The notes under the pieces: model-generated
Told to the model about the DNA's origin: nothing
The model's input: the letters and a program-made list of their open reading frames with translations, nothing else
Databases searched by the model: none
Source: Persicaria tinctoria
Lineage: Eukaryota; Streptophyta; Magnoliopsida; Caryophyllales; Polygonaceae
Assembly: GCA_037127255.1 (NCBI GenBank)
Contig: JBANSL010000004.1
Coordinates: forward strand, 21,397,967 to 21,461,966
DNA: 64,000 nt
Reading direction: 5' to 3'
Part shown: positions 1-9,486 of the stretch, piece after piece
Numbering within the stretch: the first letter of the stretch is position 1
How the letters are laid out: each line of letters starts with the position of its first letter
Program-made: the position numbers and the translations under genes

Positions 1-415
1 TTGAATGAGCATCTGCTTACTTTATGTGTTTGAAACAGAACGGCCGTTATCTGTGATAGTCCTAGAGTCTTTGCTAGGGTCATAGGGTAGCCCAGCCTCA
101 TCGGGTACCCTGAGTCAATCGAGTCATGAACTTCCTTATATTATGTCTGTGGGCTTTATTGTGGAGCGGGATAGGCATGCGTGCCCCCCGATTATGATGG
201 AATGCATTCACGAGCTGGCCAGTCTCCGCCCTATCGGAAGGGGGTGGAGCTGGCCAGTCTCCGCCCTATAGTGTGACAATAAGAGACAACCTTATTTTGT
301 TCTGGATTTGTTCGTTTTATAGGTTGTTTGATTTTTTTTATAGGAATTTATAGAGATATTAAATTGTTCTTAGGGATGACATGAAGTTGTGTTTACTTAT
401 TTTTAATTAATTTCA
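1..415. other. Left-edge non-coding sequence with a short direct repeat
   Basis: No gene is recognised here. A 23-bp sequence, gagctggccagtctccgccc followed by tat, occurs at 212-234 and again at 247-269, a direct repeat with a 35-bp period. The sequence is more GC-rich than its surroundings and could be the end of an unrecognised repeat element. No open frame of note crosses it. Confidence 0.5.
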
Positions 416-482
416 AGCATATGAGCTAAAATAGTAGAGCAGGGTGCAACAGAATGATGCGGGTTCAAATCCCATATAGGCT
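416..482 (+). repeat. tRNA-like remnant (pseudo-tRNA or SINE head)
   Basis: The 5' heptamer agcatat pairs with the 3' heptamer ataggct at six of seven positions. Between them are a box-A-like sequence (gagctaaaatagtagag) and a T-arm-like box B (gggttcaaatccc). At 67 nt it is slightly short, and the D and anticodon arms are not convincing, so it is read as a degenerate tRNA or the head of a tRNA-derived SINE. LINE 1 was inserted directly after it. Confidence 0.42.
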
Positions 483-547
483 ATGTAGCAATCGAGTTGT
501 TGTTTTTTTTTGTTTTTTTTTTACAGTAGGCAAAAATTAGGCAGATC

Positions 548-3500
548 CTACCTAGGTAAGATACCACCATGATCATCCGACTGGATGATGTTACAGAGAT
601 CCCTACAGGTAGGGAGGTTCGAAAATGTACAAATATTCCTAGACTTAGCTATATAATCAGCGGCCTTGTTTGCTTCCCTGTAGCAGTGTCTGAATTCTAT
701 GCTCTCGAAGTTACAGCTAAGTTTCTTGATGAACTCCACTTCTCTCAGAATTTCCCATCTCACGTAGTTGCTATCATTGATTGCCTTGGTAACCTCCAAG
801 TAGTCCCCTTCCATTATGACTCTTCTTAGACCTTTAGCTATTGCTAAGTTTACACCTTCCATTATGACTCTTCTGTTTGGATAGCAGAAGTCGTATCCAC
901 TTCAGATTGAAAGATATCAATCACAGAACCCTTATGGTCCCTAATAATCCCACCCACCCGGCAAGAGCCAGTGGGGATAAAAGAACCATCTACGTTTATT
1001 TTGTAGATAGTCCTAGGTGGTCTTATCCATTTAATGTGGTTTCTTCTTCTTTTTTTACTTAGTGGTGGAGTTTCATCATTAGTTTTGATGGCATCATGTC
1101 ATGCTCTGAGGTCTATGATTACTCTTACGGCTATCTGATGAGGCGTATCATGCGTTTTTTTTCCTGAAAATCACTTCATTTCTAGATTCCCATATTCTTT
1201 GCCATATAAAACAGAGTTCTTCTATCAACTTCTTGTCTGTATTTGTAGTAATAATACTATCTATATCAGTGCAGTGGTTGGGAATAAGTGTTGTAGTTTT
1301 GCTTACACTTTGCCCATAGGCCGCAACCGTAGCTCTGGTGAAAGGGCAATTAACAAAAAGGGGATTGCTATCTTCATTGTTGTGGTTACAGAAACAGCAT
1401 TGAGAAGGGACCCTATTTATGTACCAATTTAGTCTATCTGTCGTAGCCAGGCTGTCAGTAGATATTTTCCATAGCAGGTTTTTAATTCTAGGAGGGAGGT
1501 TCAACTTCCAGATCCATTTATAATCTTTGGTGGATGTGTAGTTAGTGTTGATTATGTGTCTAGTTGATCTAGTAGAGAATTGACCATTCGGGTTAAATTT
1601 CCAGATTATTTTATCCGGAGTGTCCCAGTCTGGGATATGTATTTTTATGATGTGTTGGACAATATGATTTGGAAAGATTTCGTTGAGAAGGGGGACATTC
1701 CATTCTTTAGTTGGGGTAAAGAGTTGGTGAACTTTAAGTTCGGGGTCAAAGTTTTGTCGATAGCTAATCAGATTATGGTCTTGAACCCAAGGGTCTGTCC
1801 AGACATTTATGGTTTTGCCATTTCCAATAATCCATAGTAATCCTTGGAGGAATTGTTGTTTTAGTTGAAGGAGCCTCCCAAATTGCCATGAAGTGCTCTG
1901 AGATGTCCTTTCTATTAAGCTCTGTTGTTGTAGATACTTTTCTTTGATTAATTTAACCCAAATGTTGTTAGGCTCAGCATAGATTTTCCAAAGGAGTTTC
2001 ATTTGTAAACTGATATTCATGTCTTCTGCAAGTTTCAAGCCCAGACCACCTTGTTATTTGGGCTTGCAGATTTTATCCCAACTAATAAGAGGGGTGTATC
2101 TCTCTGATTGTAGTTTATTCCAAAAAAAGTTTTTTTGGATCTGATCAATTTGGTTAAGAACACCTTTAGGTAGGAGGAAGTTTTGCATTAGATAATTGGT
2201 TTTAGAGCTTAAGTTTGCCTCAATGAGGGTTGTTCGCCCTGCTTGGGATAGAGAGGAAGCCCTCCATTTGGATAATTGTTTTTTCAGATTTTGAATGGCC
2301 TCATCAAAGACAGCATTTTTCACTCTACCTCTTACTAGTGGGATGCCAAGATATTTTTCAAGGGTCTTAGAGATCGGAATGTTCATGTCATTGGCTAGGG
2401 AGGTGGCGAGGTTTTGGCTTACATTTTTTGAGACTTGTAGGGAGCTCTTGTTATAGTTGATGGAGAGTCCTGAGAGGTTTGAGAAGTTGTTAAGAATATT
2501 CATAATCGTGTGGAGACTCTTATGGGATGCTTTAGAGAAGATGATTGTGTCATCTGCAAAAGCTAGAAAGGGGATTGGGGTACCATTTTTGGTTAGTTTG
2601 ATCCCTATGAGTGCATCTTCATAGGCTGCTTCCTCCATTAATTCTTGTGCTAGGTTTTCCATGACCAAGATGAAGATATAGGGAGCAAGTGGATCACCTT
2701 GTCTAATTCCCCTTCCAGGTTTGAATTGTTTACCCGGTATGTTGTTGACCAGAACTGAGAATGTTGTTGTAGTGATGCAGTTCATGACCCAATTAATCCA
2801 TTGAGGGTGAAAGCCAAATTTGTTTAGGGTTGCTCTGATGTAGTCTCCGTTGATTCGATGATAAGCCTTTTCCATATCTAGTTTAAGGGCCATCCATCCC
2901 TGTTTTCCTTTCTGTTTGTGGAAGTTATGAAAGATTTCATGGGCGATAAGAGTATTATCTTGAATAGATCTTCCTTCTATAAAGGCTCCTTGGAAAGGGT
3001 TGATCAGTTTAGGCAGAATTGTTTTCAATCGGTTTGCAATAATTTTAGTTATGATTTTATAGATTGTATTACAAAGGCTAATTGGTCTGTAGTGGTTTAT
3101 GTTTAATGGGTTTTCTACCTTTGGGATAAGGGCTATGAAGGTTTGGTTGATTTCAGAGAGCATACTTCCACCATGAAAGAAGGCTTTAATAGATTTACAG
3201 AGAGAAGGTCCTACAATTCTCCAATATTTTAAATAAAATTCTGAGGGGTAGCCATCCGGGCCAGGGGTCTTATCTTCCGCCATGCTACGTAAGGTTTCCT
3301 TTATTTCCGTAATAGAAGGAAGGGTTATGAGTTTCTTATTCTCATCATTAGTAATCTGAGGTTGGATGTGTTTGATTTGTTCACCTGATATTGGTGGTCT
3401 AGCTGGAGCAAAAAATCTGTCAGTCATTTCTCTTGTGATTTGATCCGTGATTTCAGATGCTAGGTGTGAGCCGTTTTTGGTTACAAAAGATTTAGTAGAG

Positions 3501-4621
3501 TTTCTGAAATTCCTAATTTTAACAATAGTTTGGTAGTATCTGGTATTTTTGTCTCCTAGGTGAAGATGTTTCATTTTGGCTCTTTGTTTCCAAAATTTCA
3601 AATTGTATTTTAGTAGAGCTTTCCTCTTTCTTTCTAGTCTAGCAAGTTTATTAATATCACTAGTTGTCAAGGAGCCCCAAGGGAGCTCAGTTTGGAATTT
3701 CTGGATATCTTTGTCAACCACCTCAAGTTGTTTAAGAATATTATTGTTATGATTTTTGCACCAGGATTTTATGTTCTTCTTGAGAAGTTTCTGTTTTTGC
3801 ATGAAAACATAGGCAAAGGATCCTACAAACTTGTTGTTCCAGACCTGGTTAACTAGAGCTTCAACATGAGGATTTGTAGACCAAGCCATTTCAAAGCGGA
3901 AGGGAGCACCTTTTATATAGTCTGGGGTACCAATTTTTAAAGTGATTGGGCAGTGATCCGAGGAGGAGAAAGGGTGGTGGTGGACTTTTAGATTTTTGAA
4001 ATGAGCCATGATATCTTGATGAGCTAAACTTCTGTCAAGCCGTTCATAAGTATTAGAGATATCATTTCTACTTTTCCTTCAAATGAACGGAGAGCCTGTA
4101 AAAGGGATAGTATGGAGATTTAATTCTTCCTTAATCTCTTTGATCCTACGAAATCTAGTAAGAGATGGGGTACAACCTCCAATTTTTTCAATATCATTAA
4201 GATCGCCTATGATCAACACAGGAAGCATGTGTTTGTGGACACAAGTGATCATGTCATGCCATAAATCAGATTTTTCATGTTCTACTGAAGGTGCATAAAC
4301 AAAAAGGATAGCGAGTGTAATTTGATCAAGTGTGATTTTTGCCATAAGGAATCTTTGCTTCTGTTCAAGAATTATCAATTTGTCTAACGTTTTATTGTTT
4401 CTAATTAGGATCCAAAGACCCCCCTTTGTACCAATCGAAGGGATACAGATGGACTTATGAAACCCTGAGCTTGTAATCTGATATTGGGTTGGAGGTTCAG
4501 TTGATTTGGTTTTAGTAAGGGCTAGAACATCAAGCTTGTTATTGTATCTAAGAAGGTTGATTTCCTGCCAGAGGAGAGGTCTTTTAGAACCTCTGATATT
4601 CCAGTAGCTGATCTTAATCAT
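548..4621 (-). pseudogene. LINE 1 ORF2 (endonuclease / reverse transcriptase / RNase H), broken
   Basis: The start is the ATG at 4621, giving MIKISYWNIRG, the usual apurinic-like endonuclease N-terminus. Domains in order: endonuclease (GDLND near 4220; SDHCPI near 3960), reverse transcriptase (LDMEKAY motif A, FADD catalytic box near 2550), zf-RVT (CCFC with downstream H and C, near 1400) and RNase H (INVDGS near 990, MEGDYLEV near 800). Three large open stretches (4621-4079, 4009-2054 and 2038-1148) share one frame and are separated by an in-frame TGA at 4079-4081 and TAA at 2054-2056. At a run of eight A (1155-1162 on the plus strand) one extra base shifts the frame. A further TGA lies at 1099-1101, and a second shift near 870 restores the last stretch. 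The glutamate expected in the LxETK endonuclease motif is lysine (LALTKTKS), predicted to be inactivating. Confidence 0.88.
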
Positions 4622-5399
4622 AAAGATAAATTTGAGCTATGCTACATAGCTTAACAAGCAAGACATACTGAGTTATTCTATTCTTACTGACATGCAACTG
4701 ATAATGGATGAAGGAGCTATTACAGATGCAATATTGGAAGCTTTGAAAATGATTCCATGTGCCAATTTGATAGAGATCATAGGGAGGATTTTTGTGATTG
4801 ATGTGTTGCTGGTTGCTAAGACAGAATGCATTTAGCAATTGATAGTTAGAGGAGTACCTTTTTTTGCGGTTGATATGTTGCCGGTAGTTGCAATGTGTGT
4901 TTATTGTAGATCTCATCTTGTACCAAGCTTGCATTCGACCTTTATTCCTCCATTTGTTATTACAGTTGCAGCTGTTTCTATGGATCTCATCTTGTCCCAA
5001 GTGTATGGCATGGATCGTGTATCGTTGCCCGACAATACCACGTTTGAGCTGCAATTTGTTCGCATTACTATTGATTAAATATCCATTGTCGGAGGTTGTA
5101 TGCGTCAATGTTGTTATGTAATGGTGGAGTATCGAGTCATGTTGGAAAGCACACACAAAAATTGTTGTGAGTTTGGAGCCTTGTTGGGACTCACAAACAA
5201 TAATGGTTGTGAGTATGGAGCCCTGTTGGGACTCACATACTAAAATAGTTATGAATATGGAGTCCGGTTGGGATTCACAAATTCGCATGGATAGGAGTAT
5301 GGATTCCTGTTGGGATTCACATACTAAGATAGCTATGAGTATGGGGTCCTGTTGGGACTCACATACAATTTGTATGTCATTCAAGCTTTCACACTCCAT
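4614..5399 (-). CDS. Uncertain leader ORF of LINE 1, repeat-rich, overlaps the ORF2 start
   Basis: This 261-codon frame begins with about six copies of a 14-residue repeat around VCESQQ-SIL, encoded by a 42-bp minisatellite. It continues into an Asn/His/Tyr-rich, mildly basic region with scattered cysteines but no CX2CX4HX4C knuckle. Its stop (TAA at 4614-4616) overlaps the ORF2 ATG (4619-4621) within the eight bases ATGATTAA. Position and overlap fit an ORF1, but the sequence matches no LINE ORF1 family I know. It could simply be an open frame kept clear of stops by the repeat. Confidence 0.22.
   Translation of the reverse strand: MECESLNDIQIVCESQQDPILIAILVCESQQESILLSMRICESQPDSIFITILVCESQQGSILTTIIVCESQQGSKLTTIFVCAFQHDSILHHYITTLTHTTSDNGYLINSNANKLQLKRGIVGQRYTIHAIHLGQDEIHRNSCNCNNKWRNKGRMQAWYKMRSTINTHCNYRQHINRKKRYSSNYQLLNAFCLSNQQHINHKNPPYDLYQIGTWNHFQSFQYCICNSSFIHYQLHVSKNRITQYVLLVKLCSIAQIYLYD
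5112..5375. repeat. 42-bp minisatellite in the LINE 1 leader
   Basis: About six diverged units resemble gttgtgagtatggagccc followed by tgttgggactcacatac. The period is 42 bp, a multiple of three, so the minus-strand frame stays open and encodes a 14-residue repeat. The first unit is the most degenerate. Confidence 0.8.
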
Positions 5400-6565
5400 T
5401 TTAATAAATAGAAAGTACAGATGTAGAGAACCAGTTTGTGATTGATAGTAATACTAACATGCAAGCAAAGGGCCCGTTTCTTTTCTTTCCTAATATAATA
5501 AGAGTTGTTTTGGAGATTGAGTTTAGTAGTACTCATATCTGGGTAGGATTCACAAGAAAATTAAAGACATAATAGACTCTCTAGATGCTGAAGTGGTTAC
5601 AAGCAATTGTGGTTCGAAACATACAGAGACCAGGGAACCAAAAATTGATCATAACAGGCAGTTCAAACGTGTCATTGTAGCTAAGGTTACAACTCATAAG
5701 AAATAGTATAAGGATTCTAAACATTAAAACCATAGAAATTTCATAATTGGTTCCAGATATAAACTCGTGATTGAGAATTTTAAGCATGCAAAAGTGACCC
5801 ACATTCTTAAGATACTCAATATTATGAAGCAAGGATAAAGTGGTACCTGTTTTTTCTTCAATTTGCAAGAATCCACACCAACAGCCCCCAGACGGACGCC
5901 ATTGCGGGAGATGATGCAGAAGACTCCATTGCATGTTGTCAGTTGGTGCTGGTGAGAGATTAAGGGTTGTGGGTTGTTTGAAGGCCCCAGCATCAGCACC
6001 GAGCCAAGCACTGGAGACGGACATGATTCGCACCCAAGAGAGGAGAGCGAAGAAACAGAGCCGCAGAAACAGGCTCCGAAGACGCCTCCAACTGGGAGCC
6101 ACCACCACCACCCGCTCGCAGCAGCCGGCAAGTGCCCCTTCTGAGAGCCACCACCACCACCAGTTCGCGTCAGCCTCAGCACCGCCAGAGAATGCCTCCA
6201 TCTAACCCGGATTGGAGCTCCTTTTTTTCTTTTCTTGAAATTTCTACAATTCCTGCTCGAATTAGCCCCTTTTGTAACCAGCTTATAGGGATATTGGTAC
6301 CTTCTATCCTTTCTTTTACGACGCTCAAACGAATTTTGGGAGCAGATTTTGGGCGTATTTAGGAGAAGGAGCTCTTCGAACGGGTTGTGTTTGGGGTTTT
6401 GGGTACCATATTGGTTGAAATTTGAGGTTTGGTTTGGTTGCCGGCTGGTAGGAAGTGGTGGTCGGAGAGGTGGTGGTGTGGGACTTGTGGTGGAGGCGGG
6501 CTCAGTTTTAGGGTTTTTTGAGAGCGTTTCCATCTGGAGCGTTTCCATGTAACAATCGAGTTGTT

Positions 6566-7049
6566 ATTTGAATAATTCTGCAAGGGTATACAATTATTGT
6601 GATAGCTTTGTTGTCAAGCCTTGTTTTTGTAGACTTTTTTGTTTGAATGATTCCAAAAAAGCAATAGAATCTTCAAAAGGGGAGCAACAAGGCAGTAGAA
6701 TTCAAAAGTTGAAGCTCACTCAGTGCATCATGTGACCAAGTAAACTAGTGAGCTCAACTGTAAAATACATTATTAGCATTCAATCAAGGAGCTTACAGAA
6801 TAATAGATCAACTATAAAATAAGCAAATTAAAAGAGCAGTCAAAGATATTTTAAAAAAGCTAATTATGAAATATTCGGTCATAGTATTGTATTAGATAAT
6901 AAGTTTGGATTTGATCAATTATTTGGTAGTCATACTTATTATAAAAGGGAAATGAGGGTTGAAAGGTAGTACAATTTGTTTTCATAGTTTTGAATTAAAT
7001 TTGGCATCAAACTTCAACAAATTATTCAAGGTTTACAATGTTAATCTAG
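6566..7049. other. AT-rich non-coding gap
   Basis: No gene, hairpin or element boundary is supported between the LINE 1 target duplication and the tRNA-like sequence that follows. The interval is AT-rich and without long open frames. Confidence 0.5.
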
Positions 7050-7122
7050 ATAGTCTATGTGGGATTCGAATTACCCACATATTTGTGTCAAGCACATTAC
7101 TCTACCGATTAAGCTAAACTAT
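7050..7122 (-). tRNA. tRNA-like sequence, probably a pseudogene
   Basis: The minus strand is exactly 73 nt. The acceptor arms ATAGTTT and AGACTAT pair at all seven positions (one G-T). A box A, TAGCTTAATCGGTAGAG, and a T-stem GTGGG/CCCAC are present. The T-loop has ten bases (TAATTCGAAT) instead of seven, two bases lie unpaired before the 3' acceptor strand, and the anticodon stem has only four pairs (TGTG/CACA). It is therefore best called a decayed tRNA or tRNA-derived repeat; no anticodon is assigned. Confidence 0.45.
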
Positions 7123-7317
7123 ACAATTAATTAAAAAATATCCATATATGTTGCTTACCAATGTGTATGTTGAAATTATGTTATAGGTGTTCAACTCCTC
7201 TCATAGTGAATGGAGAAATTTGGGAAAATATATTAAATAAACCCAAGTAAGATAACCTAAGAATGGAATTTGTGAAGCATATTCATTCTCAATCTCTAGT
7301 GAATTCAGCGAGCACTA

Positions 7318-7576
7318 CTCCATCCGTTTGCGAAAACTTGTTATTTTCAAGTTTTAATTTTGTTCAAAAAAACTTGTCACTTTAGATATTTTACCCATAT
7401 ATTTCACAACTTACCCTCATTTATTTAAAATTTGAATTACCTTTGCAAAATGAGATTTTACTTTTCTTTGATATAATTAAGACAAAAGTAGGGGGCATGG
7501 GCTATTTAGGTAGTTTAAAAATTTCTTAAATATTGTGCTCAGTGCTAAAGTGACAAGTTTTCGCGAACGGAGGGGA
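7318..7576. mobile_element. Stowaway-type MITE (259 bp, TA TSD)
   Basis: Left end ctccatccgtttgcgaaaac and right end ttttcgcgaacggagggga are terminal inverted repeats of the Stowaway (Tc1/mariner-derived) kind. TA dinucleotides flank it at 7316-7317 and 7577-7578. The interior is AT-rich and non-coding. Confidence 0.88.
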
Positions 7577-7578
7577 TA

Positions 7579-9486
7579 CTACAGAAACTACCCCAAGTTC
7601 TATTACATGATACTCCTATCAAAATTACCTAATTAACAAGGTTAAGGCAACTCATCTCTACAACAAAAAATGGCATCCTATCCATTGATCCATTTTAAGA
7701 GTGACCACACATGCTTTACCAATTTAACAAGAAAACAAAATATAACCATTGAGTAGCTTCTTGGGGTCAAAGGGCCTGAATCAACCAAAGAATCCAAGAC
7801 ACAGATTTAAAACACTACCAGTTCAGGAACATGAAAGAAATACACTAACAAAGCATATGCAGTTTAGAAACCTAAAGTATACGATTTCATAAACCTAAAT
7901 TTTAGAATTTAAGAAACCTAAATTCAGCAAAATATACACAAGCTATGATTCAAATGTTGTAAACTTAAGATTGCAAATCGGGATTTTCTATTTCACAATC
8001 TAAAAATTATAGACACATAGAATTGCAAATTAGTTAGATAGCAATTCCTCACAAAGGATGGCAGAATTTCAGATTCCAAAACATGGAAAAATAAACCCTA
8101 AACTCAGACTCAAAACTCCCAAATTCACATGACAACTCACTTGATTACATGCTCAATTTTAGAGAAATTGAGTAGTTCATATTTGCAACCTAAACCCTAT
8201 ATTAACGAACCCTAAACTGAGCATTGACAACAGAGAATTGATCCAATTTACTAGATGCACTGAACGAAGATCAAAACACAAACAGAGAAATTGATCTAAC
8301 CTGACCATTGAGAATCCCCAATTCAAAACCCTAATTTTCAAAGAAGAAACAAGTCCGACATACCTTCGTTAGTCACTCAAATCTTTCTCAGTCAGGACTC
8401 CCATATGCTCATCCGAGAGGGCTCCAATTCGTTCGACGTCATTGATCGGCTAGCAAGCTCTTCACTTCTCCTTCTCGCCTCTCAGCGCACTGCTATTGTT
8501 CGACAGCATCATTTCGTTCAATTAAGCTTCGCCTCAATCGCATCTCAGTTCGTCGTCGCCTCTGTCGCCGCCTTCGCCTACAGTCGCGCAAGACTCGCTT
8601 TGCCTCCATCGCCTCTTGGTCTCTCTCTAGTCGCTCAGTTCTGCATCCCCTATTCTCTTAGTTGGCCCTCAAAGATGCCATTTCCTCTCTGTTCAAGGAG
8701 CGTTCTTTCTTTCTTTTTGAATCAAAACTAACAGAGCCTAAAAAGTATGTTAAAATTTGCCCAAGAAGGGCGTGAGTTGAAATAACAAAGTATGTTAAAC
8801 TAAGAAGAGTGTTAAAAGTATGTTAAACTAACTGCCATAGGTACCATACGAAAATTGTAAATCTTTTATATACCCCAATAAAAAACTTTATACCACGAGA
8901 GTACCTTGTGAAATTTCAGAAACAAAAAATATTTTTGAACAAGATTTATTTTTATGTCTCATCAAATGACACCCATTTTGCATATATTTGAGAAATTTTT
9001 TATTTTTTTTTGCTAAGTATAACATAGGTTAAAGATTTATAGTCACATAAACAACATTAACTTATTAAATCAAAATAAACTTAAACAATCAAATAAGTTG
9101 TGTAGTTTTTTAAAATTTAATATGTTGTTTGGGAGTTTAAATTGTTTGGGAATTTAATATGTTGTTTGGGGATGGATCTATGATTCGAGCTCACGAGAAT
9201 GAAGTTATCCTCGGGAGGAAGATGAAGGTTCCACAATGGGAGAATGTCCAAAGGTGCAAGCTTGATGGTCGTTCGTTTTTAGATTCGTTCAGCCGTTTGG
9301 CAGCTTGTTAACGTCTCGGTAAAATGAGTTGTACAGATTCAATATTAATCGGATTGGATCATGCCATACCTTTTCGGAACGAGGACGAAGAGATTTACAA
9401 CTTTGTTGTTGAAGGTTTTTCCAGATTCGACCAAGAGATTGGCCGAAAATCAACGTCTTTGTAAGTTGTCACTGTGTTGACGGGAG
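7579..9486. other. Non-coding interval with a possible minus-strand leader exon
   Basis: From 8100 to 8400 the sequence is rich in aaaccctaa-type motifs. On the minus strand CGAAG|GTATGTC at about 8361-8372 looks like a good 5' splice donor, so this may be the 5' leader of a lost or unrecognised minus-strand gene. The plus-strand open frame at 8405-8731 (108 codons, Ser/Ala/Leu-rich) resembles nothing known and is probably chance. 9130-9486 looks like LTR or leader sequence belonging to the next element, but no boundary was found. Confidence 0.35.

Larger units (their letters stand above)
502..6546 (-). mobile_element. LINE 1: full-length L1-type retrotransposon with 19-bp TSD
   Basis: The element reads on the minus strand from 6546 to 502. 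Its 3' end is an A-rich tail, seen as a T run at about 502-522. It is flanked by atgtagcaatcgagttgtt at 483-501 and atgtaacaatcgagttgtt at 6547-6565, a 19-bp target-site duplication with one mismatch. That fixes both ends and shows a full-length 6.0-kb insertion. Order from its 5' end: a leader of about 1.9 kb with a GC-rich start and a 42-bp minisatellite, then ORF2 (endonuclease, reverse transcriptase, zf-RVT, RNase H). No CCHC or DUF4283-type ORF1 was found in the leader. Stop codons and frameshifts in ORF2 make it inactive. Confidence 0.9.

Noticed and set aside
5581..6548. Long minus-strand frames of 206 and 274 codons
   Set aside because: They overlap each other in different frames, are Gly/Pro/Trp low-complexity, and lie in the LINE 1 leader. 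No ORF1 domain could be recognised.
8405..8731. 108-codon plus-strand frame
   Set aside because: Low-complexity Ser/Ala/Leu composition, no domain, no neighbours; probably chance in a GC-richer patch.
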